DNA of 64,000 nt. It comes from Desulforamulus reducens MI-1 (lineage in GTDB: Bacteria > Bacillota > Desulfotomaculia > Desulfotomaculales > Desulfotomaculaceae). The position numbers and the translations under genes are program-made. Below the pieces are notes generated by a model, which was given only the letters and a program-made list of their open reading frames with translations, searched no databases and was not told the origin of the DNA. The stretch lies in contig NC_009253.1 of assembly GCF_000016165.1 (NCBI RefSeq), positions 654,332-718,331 on the forward strand. Reading direction: 5' to 3'. Positions 1-9,360 of this stretch are shown piece after piece. Positions within the stretch are counted from its first letter, which is position 1. Each line of letters begins with the position of its first letter.

Positions 1-2
1 CC

Positions 3-149
3 TCTGATTTGATTGCCGAAGCAACCCTGGCCGTAAAAAATAAGCTGACAGCTAAAGAATTGGCATCTACCATCCATGCACATCCTACCCTGGCAGAAGC
101 AATCATGGAAGCAGCCGAGAATGTGCACGGTTTAAGTATTCACGGCTAA
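3..149 (+). CDS. lpdA: dihydrolipoamide dehydrogenase, C-terminal end (partial)
   Basis: Only the last 48 codons are inside the window; the gene begins upstream. The visible reading frame carries the end of the dimerisation domain of the FAD-dependent dihydrolipoamide dehydrogenase family, including the pattern HAHPTLAEAIMEAA, whose HPT segment is typical of the catalytic C-terminus. The enzyme reoxidises lipoyl groups in 2-oxoacid dehydrogenase or glycine cleavage complexes. It lies 32 bases before lipB-lipA, which make the lipoyl cofactor, so a shared lipoate operon is likely. The assignment rests on a short fragment but the motif is distinctive. Confidence 0.8.
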   Translation, partial: SDLIAEATLAVKNKLTAKELASTIHAHPTLAEAIMEAAENVHGLSIHG

Positions 150-181
150 AAATGTAGGTGGATGTTAAGGAGTGTATAATT

Positions 182-868
182 ATGAAACTATTCGTAGCAA
201 AATTGGGTGAAATAGACTATCAAGATGCATTAACAATGCAAGAAAAACTACTGCTTTTACGCCAACAGAACAAAGTAGAAGACATTATGCTCCTGCTGCA
301 ACATCCACCTACATTAACCTTAGGAACACGGGAAAACCGATATAATATCCTTGTGCCTGAAGTAGAGTTAAAAAGGCAAGGAGTTAATATTTTTAAAAGT
401 AACCGGGGTGGTGATGTAACCTATCATGGCCCCGGTCAGATTGTGGGCTACCCCATTGTAGATCTGAATGGACATGGCAAAAGCATCCGAGAATATGTCC
501 ACAAAATTGAAGAAACCTTTATTCAATTATTAAAGGAAGAATATGATTTAACAGCCAGCCGGGAAAGTAAATATCACGGCGTATGGCTTGGTAATGAAAA
601 AATAACCGCCATTGGCTGTGCTGTTAAAAGATGGGTTACCATGCACGGTTTTGCCTTTAATGTTAATACAAACTTAAGTCATTTTAATTTAATTAATCCC
701 TGTGGTATTACCGATCGTGGCGTCACCTCGCTGCAGAAAATTTTTGGACAACCCCAGGATATGGAGAAGGTCTACAAACAGGTTATTACCTACTTTAGCA
801 GGGTTTTTGATTTCGAACCCGAGATTATTGATGATAAAAAATTAAACGAAATAGTAGGGAGAGAGTAA
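182..868 (+). CDS. lipB: octanoyltransferase LipB
   Basis: Transfers octanoyl groups from acyl carrier protein to lipoyl domains, the first step of lipoate synthesis. The 228-residue product has the family motif [12 protein letters not shown] at about 75-86, a lysine at about 140 in NEKITAIG, and the catalytic cysteine at about 174 in NPCGI, matching the Lys/Cys pair of LipB. The ATG at 182 is preferred over an in-frame ATG at 158 because an AAGGAG site lies about 10 bases before it. lipA follows at once, so the two are almost certainly cotranscribed. Confidence 0.95.
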
Positions 869-869
869 C

Positions 870-1721
870 ATGAATAAACGAAAACCCGATTGGCTAAAGA
901 TAAAACTGCAAGGGGCAGAAAAATCACACGAGGTTAAAGACATGTTAAAAAGACTTTCTTTACACACCGTGTGTGAGGAAGCCAATTGTCCCAACCTCAT
1001 TGAATGCTTCGGTCGAAAGACAGCCACTTTTATGATTTTGGGCAGTGTATGTACCCGTAATTGTACCTTCTGTAATGTTACCAAGGGTTTAACCCAAGCC
1101 GTAGATGCCGAGGAACCATCCAATGTGGCTCAGGCAGTAAAGGAACTGGGACTGAAGCATGTCGTAATAACTTCTGTAACCAGAGATGACCTGCCGGATG
1201 GTGGTGCCGGGCACTTTGCCAAGGTTATTGAAAAGTTAAGGCCCACCGAAGTTATTGTGGAAGTGCTGATTCCAGATTTCCAGGGTGATCGTGAGGCATT
1301 GGACACTGTTATTAGGGCTAAACCTCATATCTTAAATCATAATATCGAAACGGTACCCAGATTATATGCAACGGTTCGTCCCAAGGCCAGCTATGCCCGA
1401 TCCTTGGAGTTACTGAAAAATTCCAAAGAACTGGATCCAGGTATCTTTACTAAATCCGGTATCATGGTTGGTTTAGGCGAGCAGGAGGAAGAGGTTATTG
1501 CCGTATTACAGGATTTACGGGCTGTTGACTGTGACTTACTGACAATTGGACAATACTTGGCTCCCTCGGCCAAGCATCACCCAGTAATTGAATATATTCA
1601 CCCGGAATTGTTTAAAAAATATAAAGACGTGGCCTATGAAATGGGCTTTAAATATGTTGCCTCCGATCCCCTGGTTAGGAGTTCATACCACGCAGCAGAT
1701 GTATCACATATAATTGGATAA
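870..1721 (+). CDS. lipA: lipoyl synthase LipA
   Basis: Radical-SAM enzyme that inserts two sulfur atoms into protein-bound octanoyl groups. The 283-residue protein shows the auxiliary cluster cysteines at about 35, 40 and 46 and the radical-SAM CTRNCTFC motif at about 61-68, followed by the [12 protein letters not shown] signature. Length is normal for the family. The start lies one base after the lipB stop with a GGGAGAG site inside the end of lipB, so translation is probably coupled. A hairpin with a T-run follows and likely ends the operon. Confidence 0.96.
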
Positions 1722-1731
1722 TTGATAAATG

Positions 1732-1763
1732 GCTGGCCTAGTAAAAGGTCAGCTTATTTTTTC
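1732..1763 (+). terminator. rho-independent terminator after lipA
   Basis: The arms GCTGGCCT and AGGTCAGC form an imperfect 8-bp stem with a short A-rich loop, followed by a T-rich stretch. It sits 10 bases after the lipA stop. Confidence 0.65.
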
Positions 1764-2130
1764 TAAAATAGTGTGAGGTATAAAAGAATAAATGATTCTT
1801 CATTATTTGTCAGGATTGTAGTTGGGTTAACAATTTCTATTACTCGTCTATGATAATGTAATGTCATAAGGAATTATAAAAAGTGCCAGGAATGGTTCCA
1901 TTATAGTAGGTGATTGGGAAAAACTGAAAGAAAAAGGATTTGGAGTATAAGCACATTTAATAGCAAAATTGGTTTTTCTTCAATTCAAAAACATTCTCTG
2001 CCTAGGGGCAGTTTTTTTTGCTTCCTTTTAGGAGTATTCCTTCCTTGTCCATGTGTACAAAAATGGTAAAGCAAAAAAATAATAAAAACTTCTATTTGTG
2101 GAAAAATATCTTGAAGGTTGGTGAAAATAA
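1764..2130. other. intergenic region before the ger remnant
   Basis: AT-rich stretch without a convincing gene. Its only clear structure is a small hairpin at 1998-2019 (CTGCC/GGCAG stem followed by eight T), a possible terminator on the plus strand. A weak ribosome site (GAAGGTTGGTG) precedes the ATG at 2131. Confidence 0.4.
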
Positions 2131-2568
2131 ATGTCCCTAAAGGATATATTTGGCAAGTTAAAGCGTGGTAAAAACAAAAACCAATCAGCGTATATTTCAT
2201 CTGTTAAAAAGAATATTTTTCTGACCGGGGATATAGAAATAGATGTGGAGACTATTTATCGAGGGCTTGGCGGTAGCACCGATATCATGCGAAGGAAAAT
2301 TACAATTGGAACAATTCCAGCCACGTTAGTCTATATTAATGGTATTGTCAATATTGATGTTATTAATAGACAAATTATTAGCCAACTGCAACAGATTTTT
2401 AATGTAAATTCAACAAATCTTATAACATGCATCCTTTTTAGTACTATCTTAATCATTAGCATGCTCCCACATAATATGGAACAGGCTATCCAATTAAGCA
2501 CCTATTTGGGTTACTTGGGGTTGGCCTTCATATCCCTGATTCCTGCCGGTTATTCAAGTGCACGATAA
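2131..2568 (+). pseudogene. ger spore-germination remnant: GerA N-terminus fused to GerB C-terminus
   Basis: The open frame encodes 145 residues but matches no single intact family. Residues 1 to about 88 look like the start of a GerA-type germinant receptor A subunit, with a charged N-terminus and the pattern ATLVYINGIVN. From about 89 on, the sequence is hydrophobic and resembles the last transmembrane segments of a GerB/GerAB-type permease subunit (MLPHNMEQA, then YLGYLGLAF). The most economical explanation is an in-frame deletion that removed the rest of gerA and most of gerB. A broken gerC follows, in the usual A-B-C order. A functional receptor subunit is very unlikely. The family match is by pattern, not by search. 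Confidence 0.6.
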
Positions 2569-2577
2569 GAACAAATT

Positions 2578-3060
2578 AGGATCGCAGGAGTGGCACTATT
2601 TAAAAAGTATAAAATGGTGGATATCCTTAACCCTAAGGATATGAGAGTGTTAACCTGGCTTCGGGGGAACCAAGCCTATGGGGATATTCCATTCAATGTT
2701 ACAGACATGGATGGGAAAAGGCATCAAATTACCTTTTGAGGGGGCTAACAGTCGTTCTGTCCATGACTACCTGGCGGAGGGGCAGCCCACCTTTAAAATT
2801 AATGTAAAACTGCAGGGTACGATCATTGAAGCTGTTAAACCCATTTGATTTGCAGGTAAAGTGGATAATCTGGAAATGGTAAGCAATGCTCTGGAAGCAA
2901 CTGTTAAACAGCAGTGCGAGGATTTAGCGGAACGCTTACAAGTGAATATCAAGTGGATGCAATTCTACTGGGAAATATGCCCGGGCTCATTGGCCCAAAA
3001 AGAAAACATAATCCACAAAATGTGGATAAAGCTGTGGAGAACGTGTTAATAAAATGTTGA
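2578..3060 (+). pseudogene. Ger(x)C-type germination lipoprotein, broken remnant
   Basis: Several frames must be joined to recover this gene. The frame from 2578 gives a stretch beginning RIAGVALFKK and ending at a TGA at 2737, resembling the middle of a Ger(x)C germinant-receptor lipoprotein. An extra T in a TTTT run near 2734 would explain the shift into the next frame, which continues with EGANSRSVHDYL to an in-frame TGA near 2848. After that stop comes a coding-like stretch rich in charged residues, DNLEMVSNALEATVKQQ. A further shift near 2940 seems needed to reach the stop at 3058. With the preceding GerA/GerB fusion it marks a dead gerABC operon. Confidence 0.55.
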
Positions 3061-3138
3061 AAACAGAAGAAGCTTGTCATGTTAAAATAGCAAAAAAATT
3101 ATACTAAGTAAAAAGTTTATAGCCTTGCATATCCGTTG

Positions 3139-3171
3139 GCCCTCAATCAATTATTGGGGGTTTTGTTATTT
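3139..3171 (+). terminator. terminator of the decayed ger operon
   Basis: CCCTCAAT pairs with ATTGGGGG (one G-T pair) around a five-base loop, and TTTTGTTATTT follows. It is the likely original end of the ger operon. Confidence 0.6.
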
Positions 3172-3398
3172 CTATCACTGGAATATAAGAAAGCCAAGCA
3201 AGTTATACCAAAAAAATATAAAAGAAAGAAAAGAGGTAGTAGACCTAGCCATTTTGGAAATGCTAGATAACAACTGAACACTAGAAAAATCAGGAATAGA
3301 AGAAATCCAGTCATTGAATTACCTGTATACAAAATCTGCTAATTCAAGTATGATTAATACCGTATGAGATAAAAGGGCTATTGTTTAAGGAGGATAAT
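3172..3398. other. intergenic region without recognisable features
   Basis: AT-rich sequence between the ger terminator and the next ribosome site. No gene or structured element could be supported. Confidence 0.4.
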
Positions 3399-3962
3399 AT
3401 GATTACATATGAAGTACTTTCCCACGCTCTTATAAGGTCCGCTAAAGAAGCAGGGCTTAAGGCATATAACGTAAAGAGTATGATGAATACCATTACCTGT
3501 GACAGGGAATTCAGCTTTCTATGTACACCAGAAGAAAGTGATGAGCCTTATACAGTAAGGGCAGAGATTGATTTTCATTGGGATAGCGTGCTTACCGCAC
3601 AAACAGTGTATGGAAACAACCGCCCTGTATTCGATGAAAGCAGTGCCAGTGTACCATCCGATGAATTGGATACCGACTTTCTGGTAGAGCTCCAGATCAA
3701 ATATAGTTTTGAGGCAGACGAAAACATTGATAAGTTAAACCAAGAATTAAATCGGGTTTTTGCAAAGTACATGAGCCATGATAATATTCCTTCAATACGC
3801 TGGCAATTAATCGTAAGTAATAAAGGTGAGCAGAAGATTACATCCATTTGGGCAGTTCATTATTGGGATATCAATATTAAAAAGGATGTTGAATTTAACC
3901 AAATTTTTAGGGAGATACATAGTGTACTGATGGGTTTAAAGGACCTTTCCTTTCTAAAATAG
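3399..3962 (+). CDS. protein of unknown function, 187 residues
   Basis: I do not recognise this family. The ATG at 3399 follows a perfect AAGGAGG site seven bases upstream, so I prefer it over an upstream in-frame TTG at 3381. The product is acidic and apparently soluble, with no signal peptide or membrane segment. It shows alternating strand-like stretches and a tryptophan-rich region near residue 160 (SIWAVHYWD). A strong terminator follows directly, so it is probably a single-gene transcript. Confidence 0.75.
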   Translation: MITYEVLSHALIRSAKEAGLKAYNVKSMMNTITCDREFSFLCTPEESDEPYTVRAEIDFHWDSVLTAQTVYGNNRPVFDESSASVPSDELDTDFLVELQIKYSFEADENIDKLNQELNRVFAKYMSHDNIPSIRWQLIVSNKGEQKITSIWAVHYWDINIKKDVEFNQIFREIHSVLMGLKDLSFLK

Positions 3963-3979
3963 AGTGGTGCTTGGTGCAA

Positions 3980-4026
3980 AAATAGGGGGATGGAAGCTGG
4001 TGTAGCTTCTGTCCCCCTATTTTTTC
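3980..4026 (+). terminator. strong rho-independent terminator
   Basis: AATAGGGGGA and TCCCCCTATT form a perfect 10-bp outer stem with an inner AAGCT/AGCTT stem, followed by a T-run. Confidence 0.85.
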
Positions 4027-4451
4027 TGCACTTTAAAATAAACCTTACTTCACAATCTGCTAATAAATTAGTAAATATTTAATTAAAAATTTGTTAGAAA
4101 AGTATAAAAAAATTTTAATACCATGAAGGATTTTGGAAAAATACGGAGAAATGTAAATTAAACGACAAAGGAAAAGTAAGTTACCTGATATTTGGTATAG
4201 TGAAAAAACGAATTAGAACAAGGCAAAACAAGTATTTTCTATATGCGAGCAGGTTTTATAAAAACCTGCTAAAAAAATAAGATAAAACAATTAAATTTTT
4301 TTTATAAACTTACTAATTTTTTTTAAGAAACTAAAGGAATTTGTTGAAAAAAGTAGAAATGAAACATAAATAAACGCACGAAGGCCACCGTTAGTGCCCA
4401 AATGCTAGAGTTATGGCGTAGACAAGTTTTTCTTAAAGGGGGGACGATTTA
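4027..4451. other. AT-rich intergenic region with one palindrome
   Basis: No gene is visible. A perfect palindrome at 4248-4270 (AGCAGGTTTT, three-base loop, AAAACCTGCT) is flanked by A-runs on the plus strand. It could act as an operator for the regulator gene that follows. The ribosome site AAAGGGGGG of that gene lies at the right edge. Confidence 0.4.
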
Positions 4452-5126
4452 ATGACAGGTCAAATAACAGAAACCCAGCATCAATTGCAGATCCTGATCC
4501 CCATTGCCACAGGGTTGGTACAGACCTTCGGCAAATACTGCGAAGTGGCTGTTCACGATCTACGTACACCGGAAAATTCCTTAATATATGTCGCAGGAAG
4601 TATCACACGGCGTGAAAAGGGTGCGCCTATTACAAACATTGTGTTAGAAGGCGTAAGGAAATATGGTGACAGCTGTCCGGATTTGATTGGCTATAAGAAT
4701 GTTACCAAGGATGGCAGGATATTAAAATCATCAACCATTTTTGCCAGAAACGAAGAAGGAAAAATCATTGGCTGCCTGTGTATTAACTACGACATCAGTG
4801 ATTTATTAACCCACAAGGGGCACATCGAAGAATTTGTTGGTTTTGGCGACAAAGAACAATCCAGTGACAGTGTTGAGGATTTTGCTTCTGATGTTACAGA
4901 GGTGCTGGAAAACATGATTGGTCAGGTTATCAAAAACTTGACCGTACCAGTGGCAAATATGCAAAAGGAAGACAAGATGCAAGTTGTCCGCGAGCTTGAC
5001 CTTAAAGGTGTTTTTATGATTAAAGGGGCCGTGGATAAAGTAGCAGCTGTACTGGGAGTTTCCCGGTATACAGTCTATAACTACCTAGAAGAGGACCGGT
5101 CTAACCGGACCAATAACATAATTTAG
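4452..5126 (+). CDS. YheO/DauR-type PAS-HTH transcriptional regulator
   Basis: The 224-residue protein has the layout of the YheO-like family: an N-terminal PAS-like domain (about 10-125) with the pattern EVAVHDLRTPENSLIYVAG, and a C-terminal helix-turn-helix (about 185-215) with the segment VAAVLGVSRYTVYNYLEE. Members studied in other bacteria sense small molecules and control amino-acid catabolism, for example DauR with D-arginine. The gene leads a likely operon with ridA, a threonine synthase-like gene and a symporter, so it is a good candidate regulator of that set. The effector is unknown. Confidence 0.85.
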   Translation: MTGQITETQHQLQILIPIATGLVQTFGKYCEVAVHDLRTPENSLIYVAGSITRREKGAPITNIVLEGVRKYGDSCPDLIGYKNVTKDGRILKSSTIFARNEEGKIIGCLCINYDISDLLTHKGHIEEFVGFGDKEQSSDSVEDFASDVTEVLENMIGQVIKNLTVPVANMQKEDKMQVVRELDLKGVFMIKGAVDKVAAVLGVSRYTVYNYLEEDRSNRTNNII

Positions 5127-5146
5127 TTGAAAGGTGATGACGTTCC

Positions 5147-5530
5147 ATGAACAAAGAAATTATCAGCACTGATAAGGCTCCGGCTGCAATCGGACCTTAT
5201 TCCCAAGCAGTAAAGGTTGGCAACCTAATGTTTATCTCTGGCCAAATTCCCATTGATCCTACCACAGGCAATGTGGTTGAAGGGGATGTACAAGCACAAA
5301 CCAGACAATGTATTAAAAACCTGCAGGCCATTTGTGAAGAGGCCGGCTCTAGTTTGAAGGATGTTGTAAAAACCTCTGTGTTTGTGAAGGACATGAACCA
5401 GTTTGCTAAAGTGAATGAAACCTATGGCGAGTTCTTTAACGAAGAGGCTCCAGCCCGTGCCTGCGTAGAAATTTCCTGCCTGCCCAAGAATGTACAGGTG
5501 GAAATCGAAGCAATTGTACTAATTAAGTAA
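5147..5530 (+). CDS. ridA: 2-iminobutanoate/2-iminopropanoate deaminase RidA
   Basis: Hydrolyses reactive enamine/imine intermediates released by PLP enzymes such as threonine or serine dehydratase. The 127-residue product has the full RidA signature: GPYSQAV near 16-22, SGQIP at 31-35, the substrate-binding arginine at about 104 in APARACVE, and the VQVEIEAI end. It begins 20 bases after the regulator and 34 bases before the PLP enzyme gene, so it probably works with that enzyme in one operon. Confidence 0.95.
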   Translation: MNKEIISTDKAPAAIGPYSQAVKVGNLMFISGQIPIDPTTGNVVEGDVQAQTRQCIKNLQAICEEAGSSLKDVVKTSVFVKDMNQFAKVNETYGEFFNEEAPARACVEISCLPKNVQVEIEAIVLIK

Positions 5531-5564
5531 TTTTCTAAACATTATTTACTAGGAGGAATTTGTA

Positions 5565-6776
5565 ATGAGCTACGTATCTCATCTGGAATGCGCCAAATGT
5601 GGAAAACACTATCACAGTGAAGAAGTTCGTCAGCTTTGCCCTGAGTGCAGCGGTCCGCTGGTTGTTCGCTATGACTTGGAGGCAGTGAAGGAAAATTTCC
5701 ACAAGGAAGATTTAAAGGACCGTGAGCCCAGCCTCTGGCGTTACTGGGAACTGCTTCCCTTAAAAGACAGAAAGAATCTGGTATCCCTGGGTGAAGGCAT
5801 GACCCCCATGATTAAAATGGAGAAAGCAGGTCCTGCCATTGGTTTAAACAACCTGTACTTGAAGGACGAAGGAATTATCCCCTCTGGTACCTTTAAATCC
5901 AGAGGAGCCACCGTTGGGGTATCCAGAGCAAAGGAACTGGGTATTAAAACCCTGGCTATGCCCACCAATGGTAACGCAGGTGCTTCTTGGTCCACCTATG
6001 GTGCCAGAGCTGGCATTAAATCGGTAATTGTTATGCCTCAGGATGCTCCTGAAATTACCCGTAACGAGTGTGCCATTACTGGTGCGGATCTCTACCTGGT
6101 GGATGGGCTGATCAGTGATGCTGGTAAAATTGTGGCCCGTGCTGTGCAAAAATACGGTTGGTTTGATGTTTCGACCTTAAAAGAGCCCTATCGTATTGAA
6201 GGTAAAAAAACGATGGGTCTAGAGATTGTAGAACAATTCAACTGGGAAGTTCCTGATGTTATCCTTTATCCCACTGGCGGTGGTGTAGGGATCATCGGTA
6301 TCTACAAAGCCCTAAAAGAATTACAGGCTATCGGCTGGATTGGAGAAAAAATGCCCCGTCTGGTAGCTGTACAGGCGGAAGGTTGTGCACCCATAGTAAA
6401 AGCATGGCAAGAGGGCAAAAAAGAATCCGAATTCTGGAACAATGCTTATACCTGTGCCTTTGGTATTACTGTACCCAAAGCTCTGGGTGACTTCCTAGTA
6501 CTGGATGCCATCTACAAAACCAATGGTTGCGCCATTGCCATCGGTGATGAAGATCTTCTTAAGGCTCAGGCAGTACTGGCAGCACAAGAAGGTGCCTTTG
6601 TTTGCCCCGAGGGTGCTTCCTTGTACACTGCGGCACAAAAACTGAGAGAACAAGGCTGGATAAAAGAGGACGAGAAGGTTGTTCTGCTGAACACCGGTAC
6701 CGGTCTAAAATATCCTGAAACTGTTAAGGTAAATGTTCCTTTGTTGCAACCCAATGATGATATTCCAGAAGCATAG
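5565..6776 (+). CDS. thrC: threonine synthase-like PLP enzyme with zinc ribbon
   Basis: A fold-type II PLP enzyme of 403 residues. The N-terminus carries a zinc ribbon (CAKC at 9-12, CPEC at 25-28), as in the archaeal-type threonine synthase branch. SGTFKSRG holds the PLP lysine at about 111, and GGGVG binds the phosphate. Family membership is clear. Whether it makes threonine from O-phosphohomoserine or does a related elimination is less certain. Its neighbours are a PAS-HTH regulator, RidA and an amino-acid symporter, not hom or thrB. The RBS AGGAGG lies just before the ATG. Confidence 0.8.
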   Translation: MSYVSHLECAKCGKHYHSEEVRQLCPECSGPLVVRYDLEAVKENFHKEDLKDREPSLWRYWELLPLKDRKNLVSLGEGMTPMIKMEKAGPAIGLNNLYLKDEGIIPSGTFKSRGATVGVSRAKELGIKTLAMPTNGNAGASWSTYGARAGIKSVIVMPQDAPEITRNECAITGADLYLVDGLISDAGKIVARAVQKYGWFDVSTLKEPYRIEGKKTMGLEIVEQFNWEVPDVILYPTGGGVGIIGIYKALKELQAIGWIGEKMPRLVAVQAEGCAPIVKAWQEGKKESEFWNNAYTCAFGITVPKALGDFLVLDAIYKTNGCAIAIGDEDLLKAQAVLAAQEGAFVCPEGASLYTAAQKLREQGWIKEDEKVVLLNTGTGLKYPETVKVNVPLLQPNDDIPEA

Positions 6777-6957
6777 GTCCTAAAGTATAGAAAGATAAAA
6801 AACAACCCCCGGCAAATATCATTTGTCGGGGACAAATACAAAAATTAAAATCCGACTACCATAATACACCCAGAAGGGATGTCTTGCAATCCCTTCTAAA
6901 TTAAAAATGAATTCCCCCAACCAAATTTATAAAAAATATCTGATTGGAGGACGTAAT

Positions 6958-8199
6958 ATGGCAGAAAACAAGAAAATGGGTTTACCCGCTAAGATGGGTA
7001 TTGGTTTAATTGCCGGTGTGATTGCAGGTTTGATTTTTCAAAAGGCTGGTTGGAATGTAGATTATGTAAAACCAGTTGGTGATTTGTTTATTCGCTTAAT
7101 CCGTATGGTTGTTATTCCCCTTGTCTTTGCTTCTCTGGTGGCCGGTGCAGCCAGTATCGGTGATTCCCGGAAGTTAGGTAGCATTGCTTCCAAGAGTATT
7201 GCCTGGATGTTTGGGACCACGGCTGTGGCTGTGGGATTAGGGCTCTTTTTTGCCAATTTAATTAAACCAGGTGTAGGACTAAGCCTTTCCACCGAAGGGC
7301 TCAAGGCTAAGGAAATTGTTCCCCCCAGTATCGTAGACACTTTACTGAACATTGTTCCCATCAACCCACTGCAGGCCTTCGCAGAAGGCAACCTGCTGCA
7401 AGTCATCTTCTTTGCCGTGTTCTTTGGTTTTGCCTTGAACGCCATTGGCGAAAGAGGGAAGCCTCTTCTAAATATCTTTGAAATGGTAACTGATGTTATG
7501 ATCAAGTTAACCGGTATTGTAATGAACTTTGCTCCCTATGGTGTCTTTGCTTTAATCACCTTTACAGTGGCTAAAAACGGTGCCGCAGTGTTGCTTCCTT
7601 TAATAAAGTTGATTGTGGCAATGTACCTGGTCTCTGTTATTCACATCATCCTGGTATACCTGCTTCCTATTAAATTTATTGCTGGTAAGAGCTGGAGAGA
7701 ATACTTTAAGGCCATTGCTGAGCCCCTGCTGGTTGCTTTCAGCACCTGCTCCAGTGCCGCTGCCCTGGCACTAAACCTCAAGTCTACCCAAAAGTTGGGT
7801 GCTTCTAAAAACGTTGCTAGCTTTACCATTCCTCTGGGTAACACCATTAATATGGACGGTGCCGCCATTTACCTTGGCTTAGCAGCCGTATTTGTAGCTC
7901 AGGTTTATAATATTCCCTTAACCGGTGGTGAACAATTAACCATTCTGCTAATGGCTGTATTGGCCTCCATTGGCTCTGTAGGTGTTCCTTCAATGGCACT
8001 GGTAGTTATGACAATGGTATTTACCTCCATTGGCCTGCCGCTGGAAGGTATTGCACTGGTGGCTGGAGTGGACAGAATTCTGGATATGGCCAGAACCTCT
8101 CTTAACGTATTCGGTGACAACACTACCGCCCTGATTGTCTCCAAATGGGAAGGAGAACTGGGTGAAACCAACCTGGAACTGGATGAGCAAGCTACATAA
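6958..8199 (+). CDS. dicarboxylate/amino acid:cation symporter (DAACS family)
   Basis: Membrane transporter of the GltP/DctA/SstT type with about eight transmembrane helices and two re-entrant loops. The serine-rich hairpin STCSSAAAL, the NTINMDGAA motif and the closing NTTALIV pattern of the ion- and substrate-binding core are all visible. The ATG at 6958 is chosen because TTGGAGG lies eight bases upstream; the in-frame ATG at 6907 has no such site. The gene ends the yheO-ridA-thrC group after a 180-base gap, so uptake of aspartate, glutamate, serine or threonine is likely. The substrate cannot be read from sequence. Confidence 0.9.
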   Translation: MAENKKMGLPAKMGIGLIAGVIAGLIFQKAGWNVDYVKPVGDLFIRLIRMVVIPLVFASLVAGAASIGDSRKLGSIASKSIAWMFGTTAVAVGLGLFFANLIKPGVGLSLSTEGLKAKEIVPPSIVDTLLNIVPINPLQAFAEGNLLQVIFFAVFFGFALNAIGERGKPLLNIFEMVTDVMIKLTGIVMNFAPYGVFALITFTVAKNGAAVLLPLIKLIVAMYLVSVIHIILVYLLPIKFIAGKSWREYFKAIAEPLLVAFSTCSSAAALALNLKSTQKLGASKNVASFTIPLGNTINMDGAAIYLGLAAVFVAQVYNIPLTGGEQLTILLMAVLASIGSVGVPSMALVVMTMVFTSIGLPLEGIALVAGVDRILDMARTSLNVFGDNTTALIVSKWEGELGETNLELDEQAT

Positions 8200-8383
8200 A
8201 CAATGTGGGTGAGGCTCTAAGAGCTTCACCTTTTTATATTTTATCCACTATTGAATCTAACCATGAAAAGAAACTTATTATAGCATTGGGAAAAATGTTA
8301 ATTAATTTTATAGGGATTTTTGATTATGCAGAATGCTCAAAATAAGTGTAGTATTGCAAACAAACTTATTGGAGGGAAAATAC

Positions 8384-9268
8384 GTGGCTGAAAAAGGAAC
8401 ATGGACCGTTAAAAAAGGTCTTGCAGAGATGCTTAAGGGCGGGGTAATTATGGATGTTACCACCCCTGAACAAGCAAAAATCGCTGAAGAGGCCGGTGCT
8501 TGTGCTGTAATGGCTTTAGAAAGAGTACCTGCTGATATTCGGGCTGCTGGTGGAGTGGCTAGGATGGCAGACCCCAATATTATATTACGCATTATGGAAG
8601 CTGTAACCATTCCAGTTATGGCAAAGGCGAGAATTGGACATTTTGTTGAAGCTCAGATTTTAGAAGCTCTTGGTGTTGATTACATTGATGAGAGTGAAGT
8701 TTTAACTCCTGCAGATGAAGTTTTCCATATCGACAAACACCAATTTAAAGTACCCTATGTTTGTGGTGCAAGAAACCTGGGCGAAGCTCTACGTAGGATT
8801 GGCGAAGGTGCTGCTATGATTCGTACCAAGGGTGAACCGGGTACTGGTAATGTTGTAGAGGCTGTGCGTCATATGAGACAAGTTATGAGTGAAATTCGGA
8901 TGGTACACAATATGCCAAAGGATGAGCTTATGACTGCAGCAAAAGAAATGGGAGCTCCCTATGATCTAGTATTACAGGTCCATGAATTAGGTAAATTACC
9001 GGTTGTGAATTTCGCTGCTGGTGGTATTGCAACTCCTGCGGACGCTGCCCTAATGATGCAACTGGGCTGTGATGGTATCTTCGTAGGTTCCGGTATTTTC
9101 AAATCTAATGATCCTGCATCCAGAGCTAAAGCCATCGTAGCAGCAACCACCCATTATAATGATCCAAAAATATTAGCAGAAATATCAAAGGATTTAGGAG
9201 AGGCAATGCCAGGTATGGAAATCTCCAGTATTCCTACTGAACACCGTATGCAAGAAAGAGGATGGTAA
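8384..9268 (+). CDS. pdxS: pyridoxal 5'-phosphate synthase subunit PdxS
   Basis: Makes PLP from ribose 5-phosphate, glyceraldehyde 3-phosphate and ammonia supplied by its glutaminase partner PdxT. The GTG at 8384 follows TTGGAGGG and gives 294 residues, the usual length. The catalytic Asp near 24 (VIMDVTT) and Lys near 81 (MAKARIGH) are present, and the phosphate-binding [15 protein letters not shown] is intact. The expected pdxT begins eight bases later but stops after 14 codons, so the ammonia-supplying subunit must come from elsewhere or free ammonia is used. Confidence 0.96.
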   Translation: MAEKGTWTVKKGLAEMLKGGVIMDVTTPEQAKIAEEAGACAVMALERVPADIRAAGGVARMADPNIILRIMEAVTIPVMAKARIGHFVEAQILEALGVDYIDESEVLTPADEVFHIDKHQFKVPYVCGARNLGEALRRIGEGAAMIRTKGEPGTGNVVEAVRHMRQVMSEIRMVHNMPKDELMTAAKEMGAPYDLVLQVHELGKLPVVNFAAGGIATPADAALMMQLGCDGIFVGSGIFKSNDPASRAKAIVAATTHYNDPKILAEISKDLGEAMPGMEISSIPTEHRMQERGW

Positions 9269-9275
9269 AAGGATA

Positions 9276-9320
9276 ATGGCAATTGGAGTTTTGGACTTGC
9301 AGGGGGCATTTATTAAATGA
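9276..9320 (+). pseudogene. pdxT stump (first 14 codons)
   Basis: Directly after pdxS an ATG opens the peptide MAIGVLDLQGAFIK, which closely matches the start of PdxT glutaminases (typically IGVLALQGAF...H). It runs into a TGA that is part of a long terminator hairpin. The catalytic Cys-His-Glu triad is absent. The spacing is normal for a pdxST operon, so this is what remains after a deletion whose other end lies in the patB/malY tail that follows. Confidence 0.65.
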
Positions 9321-9360
9321 TAAGTAAAAAAAGAGGCTATTGCCTCTTTTTTTACTTATC
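9319..9360 (+). terminator. long perfect terminator hairpin after pdxS
   Basis: A 19-bp perfect inverted repeat with a TATT loop (core AAGAGGC/GCCTCTT, outer arms GATAAGT/ACTTATC). Poly-T lies in the right arm and poly-A in the left, so it could work on both strands. It occupies the exact deletion junction. Confidence 0.8.

Noticed and set aside
3021-3029. Single perfect DnaA-box nonamer (TGTGGATAA) in the gerC remnant
   Set aside because: A lone site inside decayed coding sequence, with only a partial neighbour; expected by chance.
7062-8229. Minus-strand frames inside the symporter gene
   Set aside because: Low-complexity translations without ribosome sites, opposite a clear DAACS transporter.
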